Positions 35,860 through 44,458 of a stretch of DNA of 64,000 bases are shown piece by piece (within the stretch, counting starts at the first letter, position 1; every line of letters starts with the position of its first letter). The DNA is from Rhodoferax sp. (GTDB lineage Bacteria; Pseudomonadota; Gammaproteobacteria; Burkholderiales; Burkholderiaceae_C), in NCBI RefSeq assembly GCF_010365055.1, contig NZ_JAAFHA010000012.1, positions 1 to 64,000 of the forward strand. The letters run 5' to 3'. The translations under genes and the position numbers were made by a program. The notes beneath the pieces are model-generated. The model saw only the letters and a program-made list of their open reading frames with translations. It was not told where the DNA came from and searched no databases.

Positions 35860-37139
35860 GCCAGCAACGCAAAGGCTTTGCTGAAGAAGTCATCGGCGCC
35901 AAAGTTGCCAGACTTCAGCGTCAGGTGCAGGCCCGCCCCAGGTGCGGCATCGGTTTGGGCATGACACCAGGGCACACCGGGGTCGATTTGCGGGCCGATC
36001 TTCATTTGCGTGATGTTCAAGGCCTGCACGCAGGCGCCCGAGGTTTCGCCACCGGCCACGACCAGCTGGCGCACGCCAAGCGCCACCAGCCCGCGTGCGA
36101 TGGCGGCCAGGGTGCGCTCGACCATGGCGCCGGCTTCTTCCACGCCGAGTTGCGCCTGCACCGACTTGACCGCATTGGAATCAGCGGTCGAATAAATCAG
36201 CACGGGGCCCTGGCTCAGCAGTGGCGCGGCCCAAGCCAGAGCCTGCGCCGTCACATCGACCCCGGCGGCGATCTGCAAGGCATCGACCCCCAACGCCGGA
36301 CGGCCCGCCTGGATAAAGGCCTGCACCTGCCTATTGGTCGCCAGCGAGCAGCTGCCCGACACGACCGCCTGCAAGCCAGTGGCGGCGGGGAGTGCACTGG
36401 CAGCGTTGGAGGGCGCAATTCCAAAGTTGGCAGGTAGTCCAATGGCGACGCCCGAGCCGCCCGTTACCAGCGGCATGCCGCTGAGCGCGGCGCCCAGGCG
36501 CAGCAGGTCATCGTTGCAGATGGCGTCCACGATGGCCAGGCCGACCCCTTGCGTACGCAGCTGATCGATGCGCGTGCGAATCGCAGCCTCGCCCTGCGCC
36601 ACCACCTTGTAGTCGATCAGACCCACCTTGCGGCGGCATTGCCCCTGCAGCACGCGCACCAGATTGGCATCCGTCATGGGCGTGAGCGGGTGGTTCTGCA
36701 TGCCGCTCTCGTTGAGCAGCACGTCACCCACGAACAAGTGACCCTTGAACACGGTGCGCTGGTTATCCGGAAACGCGGGCGTAGCGATGGTGAAATCGCC
36801 GCCTTTGACGTTCGCCAGCGCCTCCATCAGCGCCTCCGCCACCGGGCCGATATTGCCTTGCGCCGTGCTGTCAAAAGTGGAGCAGTACTTGAAGTAGATT
36901 TGCTGCGCCCCCTGCGCCTGCAGCCAGCGCAACGCGGCCAGTGACTGCGCAATGGCTTCCTCCACTGGCAAGGTGCGCGACTTCAGCGCGACCACCACCG
37001 CGTCGGCGTCGGTGTCCAGCGCCTGCCCCGGCACGCCGATGGCTTGCACCACACGCATGCCAGCGCGCACCAGGTTGTTGGCGAGATCGGTCGCACCGGT
37101 GAAGTCGTCGGCAATACAGCCCAGTACTAGTTTTTTCAT
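35856..37139 (-). CDS. otnK: 3-oxo-tetronate kinase (four-carbon acid sugar kinase family)
   Basis: A 427-aa DUF1537/YgbK-type kinase: N-terminal LGCIADDFTGATDLANNLVRAGM (the DDFTGA motif of the family), the sugar-acid segment FTIATPAFPDNQRTVFKGHLFVGD, and the nucleotide domain VSGSCSLATNRQV and VAGGETSGACVQAL. OtnK phosphorylates 3-oxo-tetronate at C4. It overlaps ltnD upstream and otnC downstream by 4 nt each, so all three are co-translated. Confidence 0.95.
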   Translation of the reverse strand: MKKLVLGCIADDFTGATDLANNLVRAGMRVVQAIGVPGQALDTDADAVVVALKSRTLPVEEAIAQSLAALRWLQAQGAQQIYFKYCSTFDSTAQGNIGPVAEALMEALANVKGGDFTIATPAFPDNQRTVFKGHLFVGDVLLNESGMQNHPLTPMTDANLVRVLQGQCRRKVGLIDYKVVAQGEAAIRTRIDQLRTQGVGLAIVDAICNDDLLRLGAALSGMPLVTGGSGVAIGLPANFGIAPSNAASALPAATGLQAVVSGSCSLATNRQVQAFIQAGRPALGVDALQIAAGVDVTAQALAWAAPLLSQGPVLIYSTADSNAVKSVQAQLGVEEAGAMVERTLAAIARGLVALGVRQLVVAGGETSGACVQALNITQMKIGPQIDPGVPWCHAQTDAAPGAGLHLTLKSGNFGADDFFSKAFALLA

Positions 37140-38026
37140 GGCTTTTTGGGCAACTCAATGCCGGGGAAAATCTTGATCACTGCGCTGTCGTCCTCGCGGG
37201 CGAAGCCTGCCGTGGACGCTTGCATGAACATCTGGTGCGCCGTGCTGGACAGCGGCAGCGGGAACTTGGTGGCGCGCGCCACATCCAGCACCAGCCCCAG
37301 GTCTTTGACAAAAATATCGACTGCCGACAATGGCGTGTAGTCGCCGCTGAGCACGTGGGCCATGCGGTTTTCGAACATCCAGCTGTTGCCCGCGCTGTGC
37401 GTAATCACCTCGTACAGCGCCTTAGCGTCCACGCCCTCGCGCAGGCCCAGCGCCATGGCCTCGGCCGCCGCGGCGATGTGCACGCCCGCCAGCAACTGGT
37501 TGATGATTTTGACCTTGCTGCCGGCGCCGGCCTGATCGCCGAGCCGGTACACCTTGGCCGCCATGGCGTCCAGCAGTGGCCCGACCGCGGCATAGGCCTC
37601 GGGCTTGCCCGCGGTCATCATGGTCATCTCGCCGCTGGCCGCCTTGGCGGCGCCACCTGAAATGGGGGCGTCGATGTAAAAAATGCCCAGCGCAGCCAGC
37701 CTCGCCTCCAGTGCCATCGACCAGTTCGGGTCCACGGTGGAGCACATGACAAACACGCTGCCCCGCTTCATGGCCGCAGCGCAGCCGCCCTCGCCAAACA
37801 GCACGCTTTCGGTCTGGGCGGCGTTGACCACCACCGACACGATGACGCTGCACTGCGCCGCCAGTTCGGCGGGTGACGCACAGGCCACGCCGCCGTCAGC
37901 GGCAAAGGCTTGCGCCGCCTCAGCGCGCACGTCAAAAACATGCACCTGGCTGCCATGGCGGCGCAGCGAGCGCGCCATGCCACTGCCCATGGCCCCAAGA
38001 CCAATTACGCCTACGTTGGATGTCAT
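37136..38026 (-). CDS. ltnD: L-threonate dehydrogenase (beta-hydroxyacid dehydrogenase family)
   Basis: A 296-aa NAD-dependent dehydrogenase. Rossmann motif VIGLGAMGSGMARSL is at residues 7-21, the substrate motif DAPISGGAAKAASGEMTMM near 138-157, and the catalytic Lys in GAGSKVKIINQLLAGVHIAAAAEAMAL. LtnD proteins oxidise L-threonate to 2-oxo-tetronate; D-threonate or glycerate-type activity cannot be excluded from sequence. It is the first gene of the otn operon, 60 nt downstream of the shared operator motif. Confidence 0.9.
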   Translation of the reverse strand: MTSNVGVIGLGAMGSGMARSLRRHGSQVHVFDVRAEAAQAFAADGGVACASPAELAAQCSVIVSVVVNAAQTESVLFGEGGCAAAMKRGSVFVMCSTVDPNWSMALEARLAALGIFYIDAPISGGAAKAASGEMTMMTAGKPEAYAAVGPLLDAMAAKVYRLGDQAGAGSKVKIINQLLAGVHIAAAAEAMALGLREGVDAKALYEVITHSAGNSWMFENRMAHVLSGDYTPLSAVDIFVKDLGLVLDVARATKFPLPLSSTAHQMFMQASTAGFAREDDSAVIKIFPGIELPKKP

Positions 38027-38087
38027 TTGTTGGCTTCTTTCATTTAAAAAACAGTCGAGCGGTACCGTGCTCGACGTTTAATTTTAT

Positions 38088-38105
38088 ATGGTTATCATAC
38101 AAATT
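38088..38105. promoter_or_regulatory. Shared operator motif, copy 3, at the ltnD promoter
   Basis: ATGGTTATCATACAAAT is identical over 17 nt to the copy at 22569. On the minus strand it sits just after TTGACT, with CATATA 18 nt further on, so it would cover the spacer of the ltnD promoter: the place for a repressor. Confidence 0.65.
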
Positions 38106-38177
38106 CAAAGTCAACCCAACATCCGGGTTTACCCTGAATCACAGACACGAAGCGGGTCCGGCCCACGGGCTGACGGG

Positions 38178-38972
38178 TCAGCTCCGCGCCGGCAGTCCGG
38201 AAACCAGCGGACGGGCCAGTTGCACACCCGCCTGCTGCCAAAACGCCGGGTCAGCCTGCTCAATGCGCAGGATGGCGTTGTCCATGTGCCGCGCCGCGGC
38301 CTTGCGCGCCGCGGCGGCGTCGCCGGCTTCAATGGCGCGCAAAATCTTGTCATGCTCGGCACGAACCTGGCGCGCGAAGTCGGCCCGGCGCGCTTCATTG
38401 GCGCGCGTGACGCGGGTGGCCCCGCGTAGGAACTGGCCCAGGTATTCCAGCGTGCCAATCAAAAAGGGGTTGCGCGCGGCCTCCGCAATGGCGCGGTGGT
38501 ATTGCACGTCTTCGTCCACGCCGTCGCCACCGGCTTGCACTGCCTTGTCGAGCAGGGCAATGGATTTTGCGATGCGCTTGATATCGGTTTGGGTGCGCCG
38601 TTGCGCCGCCAAGCCAGCTACTTCGGCCTCCAGCGCGCGGCGCACCTCGACCATCTGGATCACCGCCTGCCGGGAGACGGTCGACTTGGCATCAAAGTTG
38701 AGCGGCGAAAAGCCCACTTCCTTGACATACACACCACTGCCTTGCCGTGAATCGACCAGGCCCAGCGACTTCAGCCGCGAGACCGCTTCCCGCACCACCG
38801 TGCGGCTGACCGCGAATTGCTCTACCAACGCCGCCTCGGTCGGCAACTTGGCCCCGACGGCCAACCGTCCGGCCCGGATCTCGGCGGCCAGCGCGTTCGC
38901 CACCTGATCGGAAAGGTAGGCGCCGGGCGTGATGGGCTTGAACTGTGCAGTGACGGGAGGACTTGAATTCAT
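38178..38972 (-). CDS. FadR-subfamily GntR regulator
   Basis: A 264-aa regulator. The winged HTH spans about residues 18-85 (SDQVANALAAEIRAGRLAVGAKLPTEAALVEQFAVSRTVVREAVSRLKSLGLVDSRQGSGVYV). An FCD effector domain follows with the metal-binding Asp/His pattern (DEDVQYHRAIAE, AEHDKIL, AARHMDNA). Such regulators sense sugar acids and repress catabolic operons. It lies between the TRAP and ltnD-otn operons and is the best candidate to bind the motif shared by at least three promoters here. Confidence 0.93.
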   Translation of the reverse strand: MNSSPPVTAQFKPITPGAYLSDQVANALAAEIRAGRLAVGAKLPTEAALVEQFAVSRTVVREAVSRLKSLGLVDSRQGSGVYVKEVGFSPLNFDAKSTVSRQAVIQMVEVRRALEAEVAGLAAQRRTQTDIKRIAKSIALLDKAVQAGGDGVDEDVQYHRAIAEAARNPFLIGTLEYLGQFLRGATRVTRANEARRADFARQVRAEHDKILRAIEAGDAAAARKAAARHMDNAILRIEQADPAFWQQAGVQLARPLVSGLPARS

Positions 38973-38986
38973 CGTGTGACTCTGTC

Positions 38987-39012
38987 ACCCGGCAGGTGCT
39001 CACCTGCCGGGT
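38987..39012 (-). terminator. Perfect hairpin after dctM
   Basis: ACCCGGCAGGTG and CACCTGCCGGGT form a 12-bp stem with a 2-nt spacer, 10 nt after the dctM stop and just before the regulator gene. It lacks a U-run, so it may attenuate rather than end transcription into the regulator gene. Confidence 0.6.
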
Positions 39013-39022
39013 TGGGTTCCAA

Positions 39023-40300
39023 CTAGGTGGCGTAAAGCAGATCGCGCAGGGTGAGCGAGAGGCTCGGCATGTAGGAGATCACCATCAGGCAGGCCAATAT
39101 CACCAGCACGAATGGGATCAGGTCCTTGATCATGCGGTCCAGCGAAATGCGAGCCACCGTGCAAGCCGCGAACAGATTCACACCAAAGGGCGGCGTGATC
39201 ATGCCCAGCGCCAGGTTCACCACCATGATCATGCCGAAGTGCACCGGATCGATGCCGAAGTGCTGCGCCACCGGTGCAAGAATGGGCGCCAACACAATGA
39301 TGGCGGCGCCGGTTTCGATGAACATACCAATTAGGAACAAGGTGGCATTAACCCCCAGCAAAAAGTAGGTAGGAGATTTCAGAACGTCCTGCAGCCAGAG
39401 ACCGATTGCCTCCGGAACGCCAGCCCGCGTGATCAAAAACGCAAACAGGCCGGCGTTGGCAATGATGAACATGATCACGGCAGATGACAGCACCGATTTG
39501 CGCAAGATGTGGTACAGGTCTGGGAGCTTGATTTCCCGATAGATCACCGCACCCACGATCAGGGCGTAGAACACGGCCACCGCAGCGGCCTCGGTCGGGG
39601 TGAAAACGCCGCCGTAAATCCCGCCCAAAATAATAACGGGCATCAGCAGCGCCCAGCCAGCTCTCCAGGTCGCCTTGCCGACCGACAGTCGACCGTCGCC
39701 ATCAGCCTTGCCCCAGCCTTTGATCTTGCAATAAACCCAGACAAAAAGCATCAGCGCGCCACTGATGAAAATACCTGGGCCAATGCCTGCAACAAACAGC
39801 TCGCCAATGGAAACTTCGGCGCTCACGCCGTAGAGGATCAGCGGAATCGACGGGGGAATGATCACCCCCAGTTCAGCACTGGTAGCCTGTAGCGATGCCG
39901 CCCAGGTGGTGGGGTAGCCGTGCTTCATCAGCGCCGGAATCAGGATCGTGCCAATGGCGAACGTGGTCGCCACCGACGAGCCGGATACCGAGGCGAAAAT
40001 CATGCAAGTCAGCACGCAGGTCATGGGCAGGCCGCCCTGGACACCGCCCACCAAGCTCTTGGCAAAATCCACCAGGCGGCGCGAGATGCCACCGGATTCC
40101 ATGATATTGCCGGCCAGGATAAAAAACGGAATGGCGGCCAACGGGAATTTGTTGATGGCGTTGAACATCTCCTTCACGGAGATCAGCATGTTGGCGTTCT
40201 CCACCTGGATACCCATAATTGCGGCCAGTCCGATGGATACGGCGACGGAAACAGTAAGGGCGAAGCACAGCATCATGGTGCTTAACATCACGGCGGTCAT
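39023..40300 (-). CDS. dctM: TRAP transporter large permease (DctM)
   Basis: A 425-aa membrane protein with about 12 helices and DctM landmarks: IPFFILAGNIMESGGISRRLVDFAKSLVG, TCMIFASVSGSSVATTFAIGTILIPAL, GVIIPPSIPLILYG and GMITPPFGVNLFAAC. It forms the sodium-driven channel of the TRAP importer with DctQ. Its start overlaps dctQ by 4 nt. The substrate is probably a tetronate given denD upstream and ltnD-otn downstream. Confidence 0.95.
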   Translation of the reverse strand: MTAVMLSTMMLCFALTVSVAVSIGLAAIMGIQVENANMLISVKEMFNAINKFPLAAIPFFILAGNIMESGGISRRLVDFAKSLVGGVQGGLPMTCVLTCMIFASVSGSSVATTFAIGTILIPALMKHGYPTTWAASLQATSAELGVIIPPSIPLILYGVSAEVSIGELFVAGIGPGIFISGALMLFVWVYCKIKGWGKADGDGRLSVGKATWRAGWALLMPVIILGGIYGGVFTPTEAAAVAVFYALIVGAVIYREIKLPDLYHILRKSVLSSAVIMFIIANAGLFAFLITRAGVPEAIGLWLQDVLKSPTYFLLGVNATLFLIGMFIETGAAIIVLAPILAPVAQHFGIDPVHFGMIMVVNLALGMITPPFGVNLFAACTVARISLDRMIKDLIPFVLVILACLMVISYMPSLSLTLRDLLYAT

Positions 40301-40791
40301 ATCGCGGTCTCCAATTCAAGACGCTGGGGATCCAGCAGGTTGGCAAAGATGCCCAGCAGGCTGAACACGCCCCCCACCGGCATGGCCAGGTAGGCCCAGA
40401 ACATCGACACGCTTTCCAGTCCGGCCATGGTTTGCACCCTGCCACGCAAGGCATAGTCCCAGCCCCACCAAATGATGATGCACATCAAGCTTGTAGCGGC
40501 GAGACAGACGACCCAGTCGAGCAAACGGCGGATGCGCGGCGGGCTCCAACGGTAAAGCACGTCCACACATACCATGGCGCCCTGGCGAAACGCCATCGGG
40601 ATAGCCAGAAAGACCATCCAGATCAGGCTGAAACGGGTTAGCACCTCGGTCCATTCAGCGGGCATTTCAAGGACGAAGCGCGTGATGATCTGCAGCATGC
40701 CCAAACTCGCAGCCACCAGCATCATCGCGCAGGCGACGACCAAGGCGACTCTACTGGTCAAGTGCTCCAGTCGAAGAAATTTTTCTCTCAT
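40297..40791 (-). CDS. dctQ: TRAP transporter small permease (DctQ)
   Basis: A 164-aa four-helix protein from MREKFLRLEHLTSRVALVVACAMMLVAASLGMLQIITRFVL. It contains the DctQ segment WTEVLTRFSLIWMVFLAIPMAFRQGAMVCVDVLY. The track start 13 codons earlier lies in the dctP-dctQ terminator hairpin region and is not favoured. It couples to DctM, whose start overlaps its stop codon. Confidence 0.93.
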   Translation of the reverse strand: MREKFLRLEHLTSRVALVVACAMMLVAASLGMLQIITRFVLEMPAEWTEVLTRFSLIWMVFLAIPMAFRQGAMVCVDVLYRWSPPRIRRLLDWVVCLAATSLMCIIIWWGWDYALRGRVQTMAGLESVSMFWAYLAMPVGGVFSLLGIFANLLDPQRLELETAI

Positions 40792-40818
40792 TGCTATATC
40801 AGCCTGAAATGGGAAGGT

Positions 40819-40856
40819 GTAAAAAAACACCCGAAAGCTTGCGCACTCCGGGTGTT
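40819..40856 (-). terminator. Terminator/attenuator between dctP and dctQM
   Basis: On the minus strand, AACACCCG and CGGGTGTT form an 8-bp stem that is followed directly by a run of seven T. It lies 25 nt after the dctP stop and just before dctQ, so most transcripts would stop after the receptor gene. Confidence 0.85.
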
Positions 40857-40880
40857 AGCAGCAAGAAAAAACAGTAGCAA

Positions 40881-41852
40881 TTACTTGTAGTTGCGGATCT
40901 TGTCCATGTTGGCTTTGCCGAACTGCTTTTCGAAATCAGCGTACACCGGGGCAAGCTTGGCCACGAACTTCGCCTTGTCGATTTTCTCGGTCACCTCCAC
41001 GCCCTTGCCGCGCAGGTAGGTCACGCCCATGGCATCATCTGCATCTACCCGGGCCCGATTGGCGACCACGGCCACCTTGGCTGCATCCAAAAACACCTTC
41101 TGATCGGCGGGGGGCAGCTTATCGAACATTTCTTTGTTCATCAGAAAGATGGCGGGGGAATAGACGTGACCGGTGAGTGATACGTACTTTTGCACCTGGT
41201 CGAGTTTGGCCGCCATGATGACTGACAAGGGGTTTTCCTGACCGTCAACCGTGCCTTGCTGCAGCGCAGTGAACACTTCGGCCATGGCCATCGGTGTGGT
41301 TACGATGCCCAGGCCTTTGTAGGCGGCTACGTGCACCGGGTTCTCCATGGTGCGAAGCTTCAGTCCCTTGAGGTCGTCCGGGGTGTTGATGGTGCGCTTG
41401 CTGTTGGTCATGTTGCGCATGCCGTTCTCACCCCAGGCCAACGCCTTGAAGCCCTTGGACTCGAACTTTTTCAGCATGTCCTGGCCAATCGGGCCATCCA
41501 GCACGGCACGGGCATGGGCCTTGTCCCGAAACAAAAACGGAATATCCAGGATCTTCGCCTCCGGCACGAAGTTGGGCACCGGGCCTGTCGACGTGAACGT
41601 CAATGCCTGGGTGCCCAGTTGCACCGCCTCGATGGATTCGCGCTCGCTACCCAATGAGGCGTTGTAGAAGGTCTCAATTTTGTACCGACCGTTGGTTCGT
41701 TTTCCAACTTCCGAGGCGAAGGTGTCGATACCAATGCCCTGATGCGAATTTTGCGCGATGGCAATGTTGATCTTCATAACGGTCTGGGCTGCGGCAACGG
41801 CGACAAAACCCAAGGCCAACGACAGGCCAATAACCAGTTTTCTCAATTTCAT
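40881..41852 (-). CDS. dctP: TRAP transporter solute receptor (DctP)
   Basis: A 323-aa periplasmic receptor from MKLRKLVIGLSLALGFVAVAAAQ, whose signal peptide fixes the start; the track start 15 codons upstream is rejected. Family landmarks are FASEVGKRTNGRYKIETFYNASLGSERESIEAVQLG, WGENGMRNMTNSKRTINTPDDLKGLKLRTMENPVHVAAYKGLGIVTTPM and VFTALQQGTVDGQENPL. It contains the conserved Arg that binds the carboxylate (KLRTMEN). It delivers a sugar-acid-type ligand to DctQM. The shared operator motif is 35 nt upstream. Confidence 0.95.
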   Translation of the reverse strand: MKLRKLVIGLSLALGFVAVAAAQTVMKINIAIAQNSHQGIGIDTFASEVGKRTNGRYKIETFYNASLGSERESIEAVQLGTQALTFTSTGPVPNFVPEAKILDIPFLFRDKAHARAVLDGPIGQDMLKKFESKGFKALAWGENGMRNMTNSKRTINTPDDLKGLKLRTMENPVHVAAYKGLGIVTTPMAMAEVFTALQQGTVDGQENPLSVIMAAKLDQVQKYVSLTGHVYSPAIFLMNKEMFDKLPPADQKVFLDAAKVAVVANRARVDADDAMGVTYLRGKGVEVTEKIDKAKFVAKLAPVYADFEKQFGKANMDKIRNYK

Positions 41853-41885
41853 GGAAAGTATCCTCAGTTTGGACGGGTGGTAAAA

Positions 41886-41900
41886 GTTATCATACAACTT
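41886..41900. promoter_or_regulatory. Shared operator motif, copy 4, at the dctP promoter
   Basis: GTTATCATACAA matches the core of copies 2 and 3 exactly. It lies between the denD stop codon and dctP, 34 nt before the dctP start, so the TRAP operon probably has its own regulated promoter. Confidence 0.6.
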
Positions 41901-41908
41901 GTGTATTG

Positions 41909-42964
41909 TTATCCGATAGGCAGCTTGATGGCATAGGTATTTTCCCTGATGTACTCGCGAATAATGTCGTCAAAGCTATCTTCGGGCAACAGACCTAGGC
42001 CGCGCGCCCGCTCCGCATGAATGCGGGCTGGCCAGGTCTTGACGATGTTGCGGATGGCCGGGTCGGGCGTCCAGTCGATCAAAGCGGTAGCCGCCGTGCC
42101 CGCCACGCGCTCCAGCGCTGCCGCCATCTCGCCGGGGGTGGTGGTCAGGGCTGGCAACGTCAGGGCTGTTCGGGCGCCCCAGGTCTGGTCGGAGGCCTCG
42201 GCCGCACGAATCAGACCCTGGATGGTGCGTGCCGGGGATGACAGTGCCACGGGCGTGTCGGCTGTCACCGGGCAAGAGGTCTGAACGCCGGCCAGCGGCT
42301 CACGGATCATGCCGCTCAAAAAGCTCGATGCAGCGCCGTTGGGCTTGCCGGGGCGGACACTGACCGTCATCAAACGCACGCTGCGGCCTTGGATGAAGCC
42401 TTTGCGCGTGTAGTCGGCCACCAGTTGTTCACCGATGAATTTCTGGATGCCATAGCTGCTTTGCGGTGTCGGCAGGGTGTTGTCTTCAATGGCGCTCGGT
42501 AGCGGCTGCGCCGGGGTGTCGCCGAACACGGCCAGTGAGCTGGCAAACACCAGCATGGGTTTTGTCTGCAAGGCGCGGCAGGCGCCCAGCAAGGCGAGCG
42601 TGGCGGCAAAGTTGCTGCGCATGCCGAGATCAAAATCGGCCTCGCATTCACCGCTGACCGCTGCCGCGAGATGAAAAACAATAGCAGTATCCTTAGCAAC
42701 GACGGGGGCTACAGCGCTTTTATCTTCAAGAAGTTCATTCAGGTCGCCGAGCAGCGAGGAAACGCGGGCGTCGGCCAGCAAATCGTCGGGTGGCGCGGCG
42801 CGGTCAACCAGGGTGATGTGAGTGATCTCCGTCGGCGCGGCACCCGCGAGCGACAACTGCCCCTGGGCCAGCAGCGTGCGCGCCAGACGCACGCCCAAAA
42901 ATCCGGCACCGCCGGTGATCACGATATGACAGGGCCCAGTAGCCTGAGCGGATGGCTTCAACAT
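41909..42964 (-). CDS. denD: D-erythronate dehydrogenase (extended SDR)
   Basis: A 351-aa NAD-dependent extended SDR: VITGGAGFLGVRLARTLL at residues 14-31, VFHLAAAVSGECEADFDLGMRSNF, and the catalytic YGIQKFIGEQLVADYTRKGF (Tyr-x3-Lys). Then comes SVRPGKPNGAASSFLSGMIREPLAG, a strong marker of the DenD family. DenD oxidises D-erythronate to 2-oxo-tetronate, which OtnI, OtnK and OtnC process further. A short stretch (SAVAPVVAKDTAIVF) lies on DNA resembling the repeat family. It follows the aldehyde dehydrogenase gene by 25 nt. Confidence 0.93.
   Translation of the reverse strand: MLKPSAQATGPCHIVITGGAGFLGVRLARTLLAQGQLSLAGAAPTEITHITLVDRAAPPDDLLADARVSSLLGDLNELLEDKSAVAPVVAKDTAIVFHLAAAVSGECEADFDLGMRSNFAATLALLGACRALQTKPMLVFASSLAVFGDTPAQPLPSAIEDNTLPTPQSSYGIQKFIGEQLVADYTRKGFIQGRSVRLMTVSVRPGKPNGAASSFLSGMIREPLAGVQTSCPVTADTPVALSSPARTIQGLIRAAEASDQTWGARTALTLPALTTTPGEMAAALERVAGTAATALIDWTPDPAIRNIVKTWPARIHAERARGLGLLPEDSFDDIIREYIRENTYAIKLPIG
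42674..42724 (+). repeat. 60-bp repeat family copy inside denD
   Basis: AAAACAATAGCAG followed by GACGGGGGCTACAG; the latter 14-nt string is identical to the copy in metH (GACGGGGGCTACAG). The frame of denD passes through it uninterrupted on the other strand. Confidence 0.6.
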
Positions 42965-42989
42965 GGTGGTTTCCTAAGTAATGGATAGT

Positions 42990-44432
42990 TCAGCTGCCAA
43001 TATAGGCTGTTTTCACCGTGGTGAAAAACTCCTGCGCATAGCGCCCCTGCTCACGCGAGCCGTAGCTCGATCCCTTGCTGCCACCAAACGGCACGTGGTA
43101 GTCGACCCCGGCGGTCGGCAGGTTCACCATCACCATGCCGGCCTGGCTGTGGCGCTTGAAGTGCGTGGCGTATTTCAGCGAGGTGGTGGCAATGCCGCTT
43201 GAGAGCCCATAGGGCGTGTTGTTGGCCTCCACCAGCGCTTCTTCATAAGCCTTGACGCGGATGATGCTGGCGACCGGGCCGAACACTTCTTCCCGGTTGA
43301 TGCGCATCGCCGCTGTGGTGTCGGTCAAAAGCGCCGGCGCCATGTAAAAACCCTCGGTGCTGCACTGCAGGCGCTCACCACCGGCGACCAGCACGGCGCC
43401 TTCGGCCTTGCCGATCTCCACATAGCTCAGGTCCTGCTCCAACTGGGCTTGTGAGGCGACCGGGCCGATGTCGATGCCGGCCGCCAGGGCGTCCCCAATC
43501 TTGAGGCCCGCCATGCGTTGTTTCATGGCTTCAAGGAACTTGGGGTAAATGCCGTCGGTGACGATCAGCCGGCTCGCGGCCGTGCAGCGCTGGCCGGTCG
43601 CGAAGAACGCGCTTTGCACGCTGAGTTCGACCGCCTGCGCCAGGTCCGCATCGTCCAGGATGACTTGCGGGTTCTTGCCGCCCATCTCAAGCTGCACCTT
43701 CTTCAGGTTGAGCGCGCATTGCTGGGCAATGCGTTGGCCCACGCCTTGCGAGCCGGTGAAGCTGATGGCGTTGATGCCGGGGTGGTTGACCAGCGGGTCA
43801 CCGATGACGCTGCCGCGGCCCATCACCAGGTTGAACACGCCCGCCGGGATGCCAGAACGGCTGATGATCTCGGCCAGGGCCCAGGCACAGCCGGGCACCA
43901 GGTCCGCCGGTTTGAGCACCACGCAGTTGCCATAGGCCAGCGCCGGGGCGGTCTTCCAGGCGGGAATGGCGATGGGGAAGTTCCAGGGGGTGATCAGGCC
44001 GATCACACCCACCGGCTCGCGGGTGATCTCGACGCTGACGCCCGAGCGTACCGAGGGCACGATCTCACCGCTCAGGCGCAAGCATTCGCCGGCGAAGAAC
44101 TTGAAGATATTGCCGGCGCGCGTAACCTCGCCAATGCCTTCGGGCTTGGTTTTGCCTTCTTCACGGGCCAGCAGGGTGCCGAGTTCTTCACGCCGGGCCA
44201 GGATTTCGGTGCCGATCTTGTCCAGCGCATCGGCTCTGGCCTGGATGTTGCCGGTGGACCAGGCGGGGAAGGCGGATTGGGCCGCCTTGACCGCTGCATC
44301 GAGCTGCGCGGCATCGGCCTGGGTGTAGTCGCCGATGACGTCGGCAATATTGGACGGATTGATGTTGGGGGCGTATTTGGCACCCGCAATCCATTGGCCG
44401 TTGATGAGGTTGTCGTGTTTTTGAGTTGTCAT
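42990..44432 (-). CDS. 2-oxoglutarate semialdehyde (2,5-dioxovalerate) dehydrogenase
   Basis: A 480-aa aldehyde dehydrogenase. Catalytic Cys in FATGQRCTAASRL, general-base Glu in VQLEMGGKNPQ, cofactor motifs ITPWNFPIAIPAWK and SFTGSQGVGQ. Segments such as FFAGECLRLSGEIVPSVRSGVSVEITREPVGVIGL and TPYGLSSGIATTSLKYATHFKRHSQAGMVMVNLPTAGVDYHVPFGG are those of KGSADH in non-phosphorylative pentose pathways. It makes 2-oxoglutarate from the product of the upstream dehydratase. It lies 26 nt from the DHDPS-family gene. Confidence 0.9.
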   Translation of the reverse strand: MTTQKHDNLINGQWIAGAKYAPNINPSNIADVIGDYTQADAAQLDAAVKAAQSAFPAWSTGNIQARADALDKIGTEILARREELGTLLAREEGKTKPEGIGEVTRAGNIFKFFAGECLRLSGEIVPSVRSGVSVEITREPVGVIGLITPWNFPIAIPAWKTAPALAYGNCVVLKPADLVPGCAWALAEIISRSGIPAGVFNLVMGRGSVIGDPLVNHPGINAISFTGSQGVGQRIAQQCALNLKKVQLEMGGKNPQVILDDADLAQAVELSVQSAFFATGQRCTAASRLIVTDGIYPKFLEAMKQRMAGLKIGDALAAGIDIGPVASQAQLEQDLSYVEIGKAEGAVLVAGGERLQCSTEGFYMAPALLTDTTAAMRINREEVFGPVASIIRVKAYEEALVEANNTPYGLSSGIATTSLKYATHFKRHSQAGMVMVNLPTAGVDYHVPFGGSKGSSYGSREQGRYAQEFFTTVKTAYIGS

Positions 44433-44458
44433 GGTGATAGGTCCTTGGTAATTTGAAT

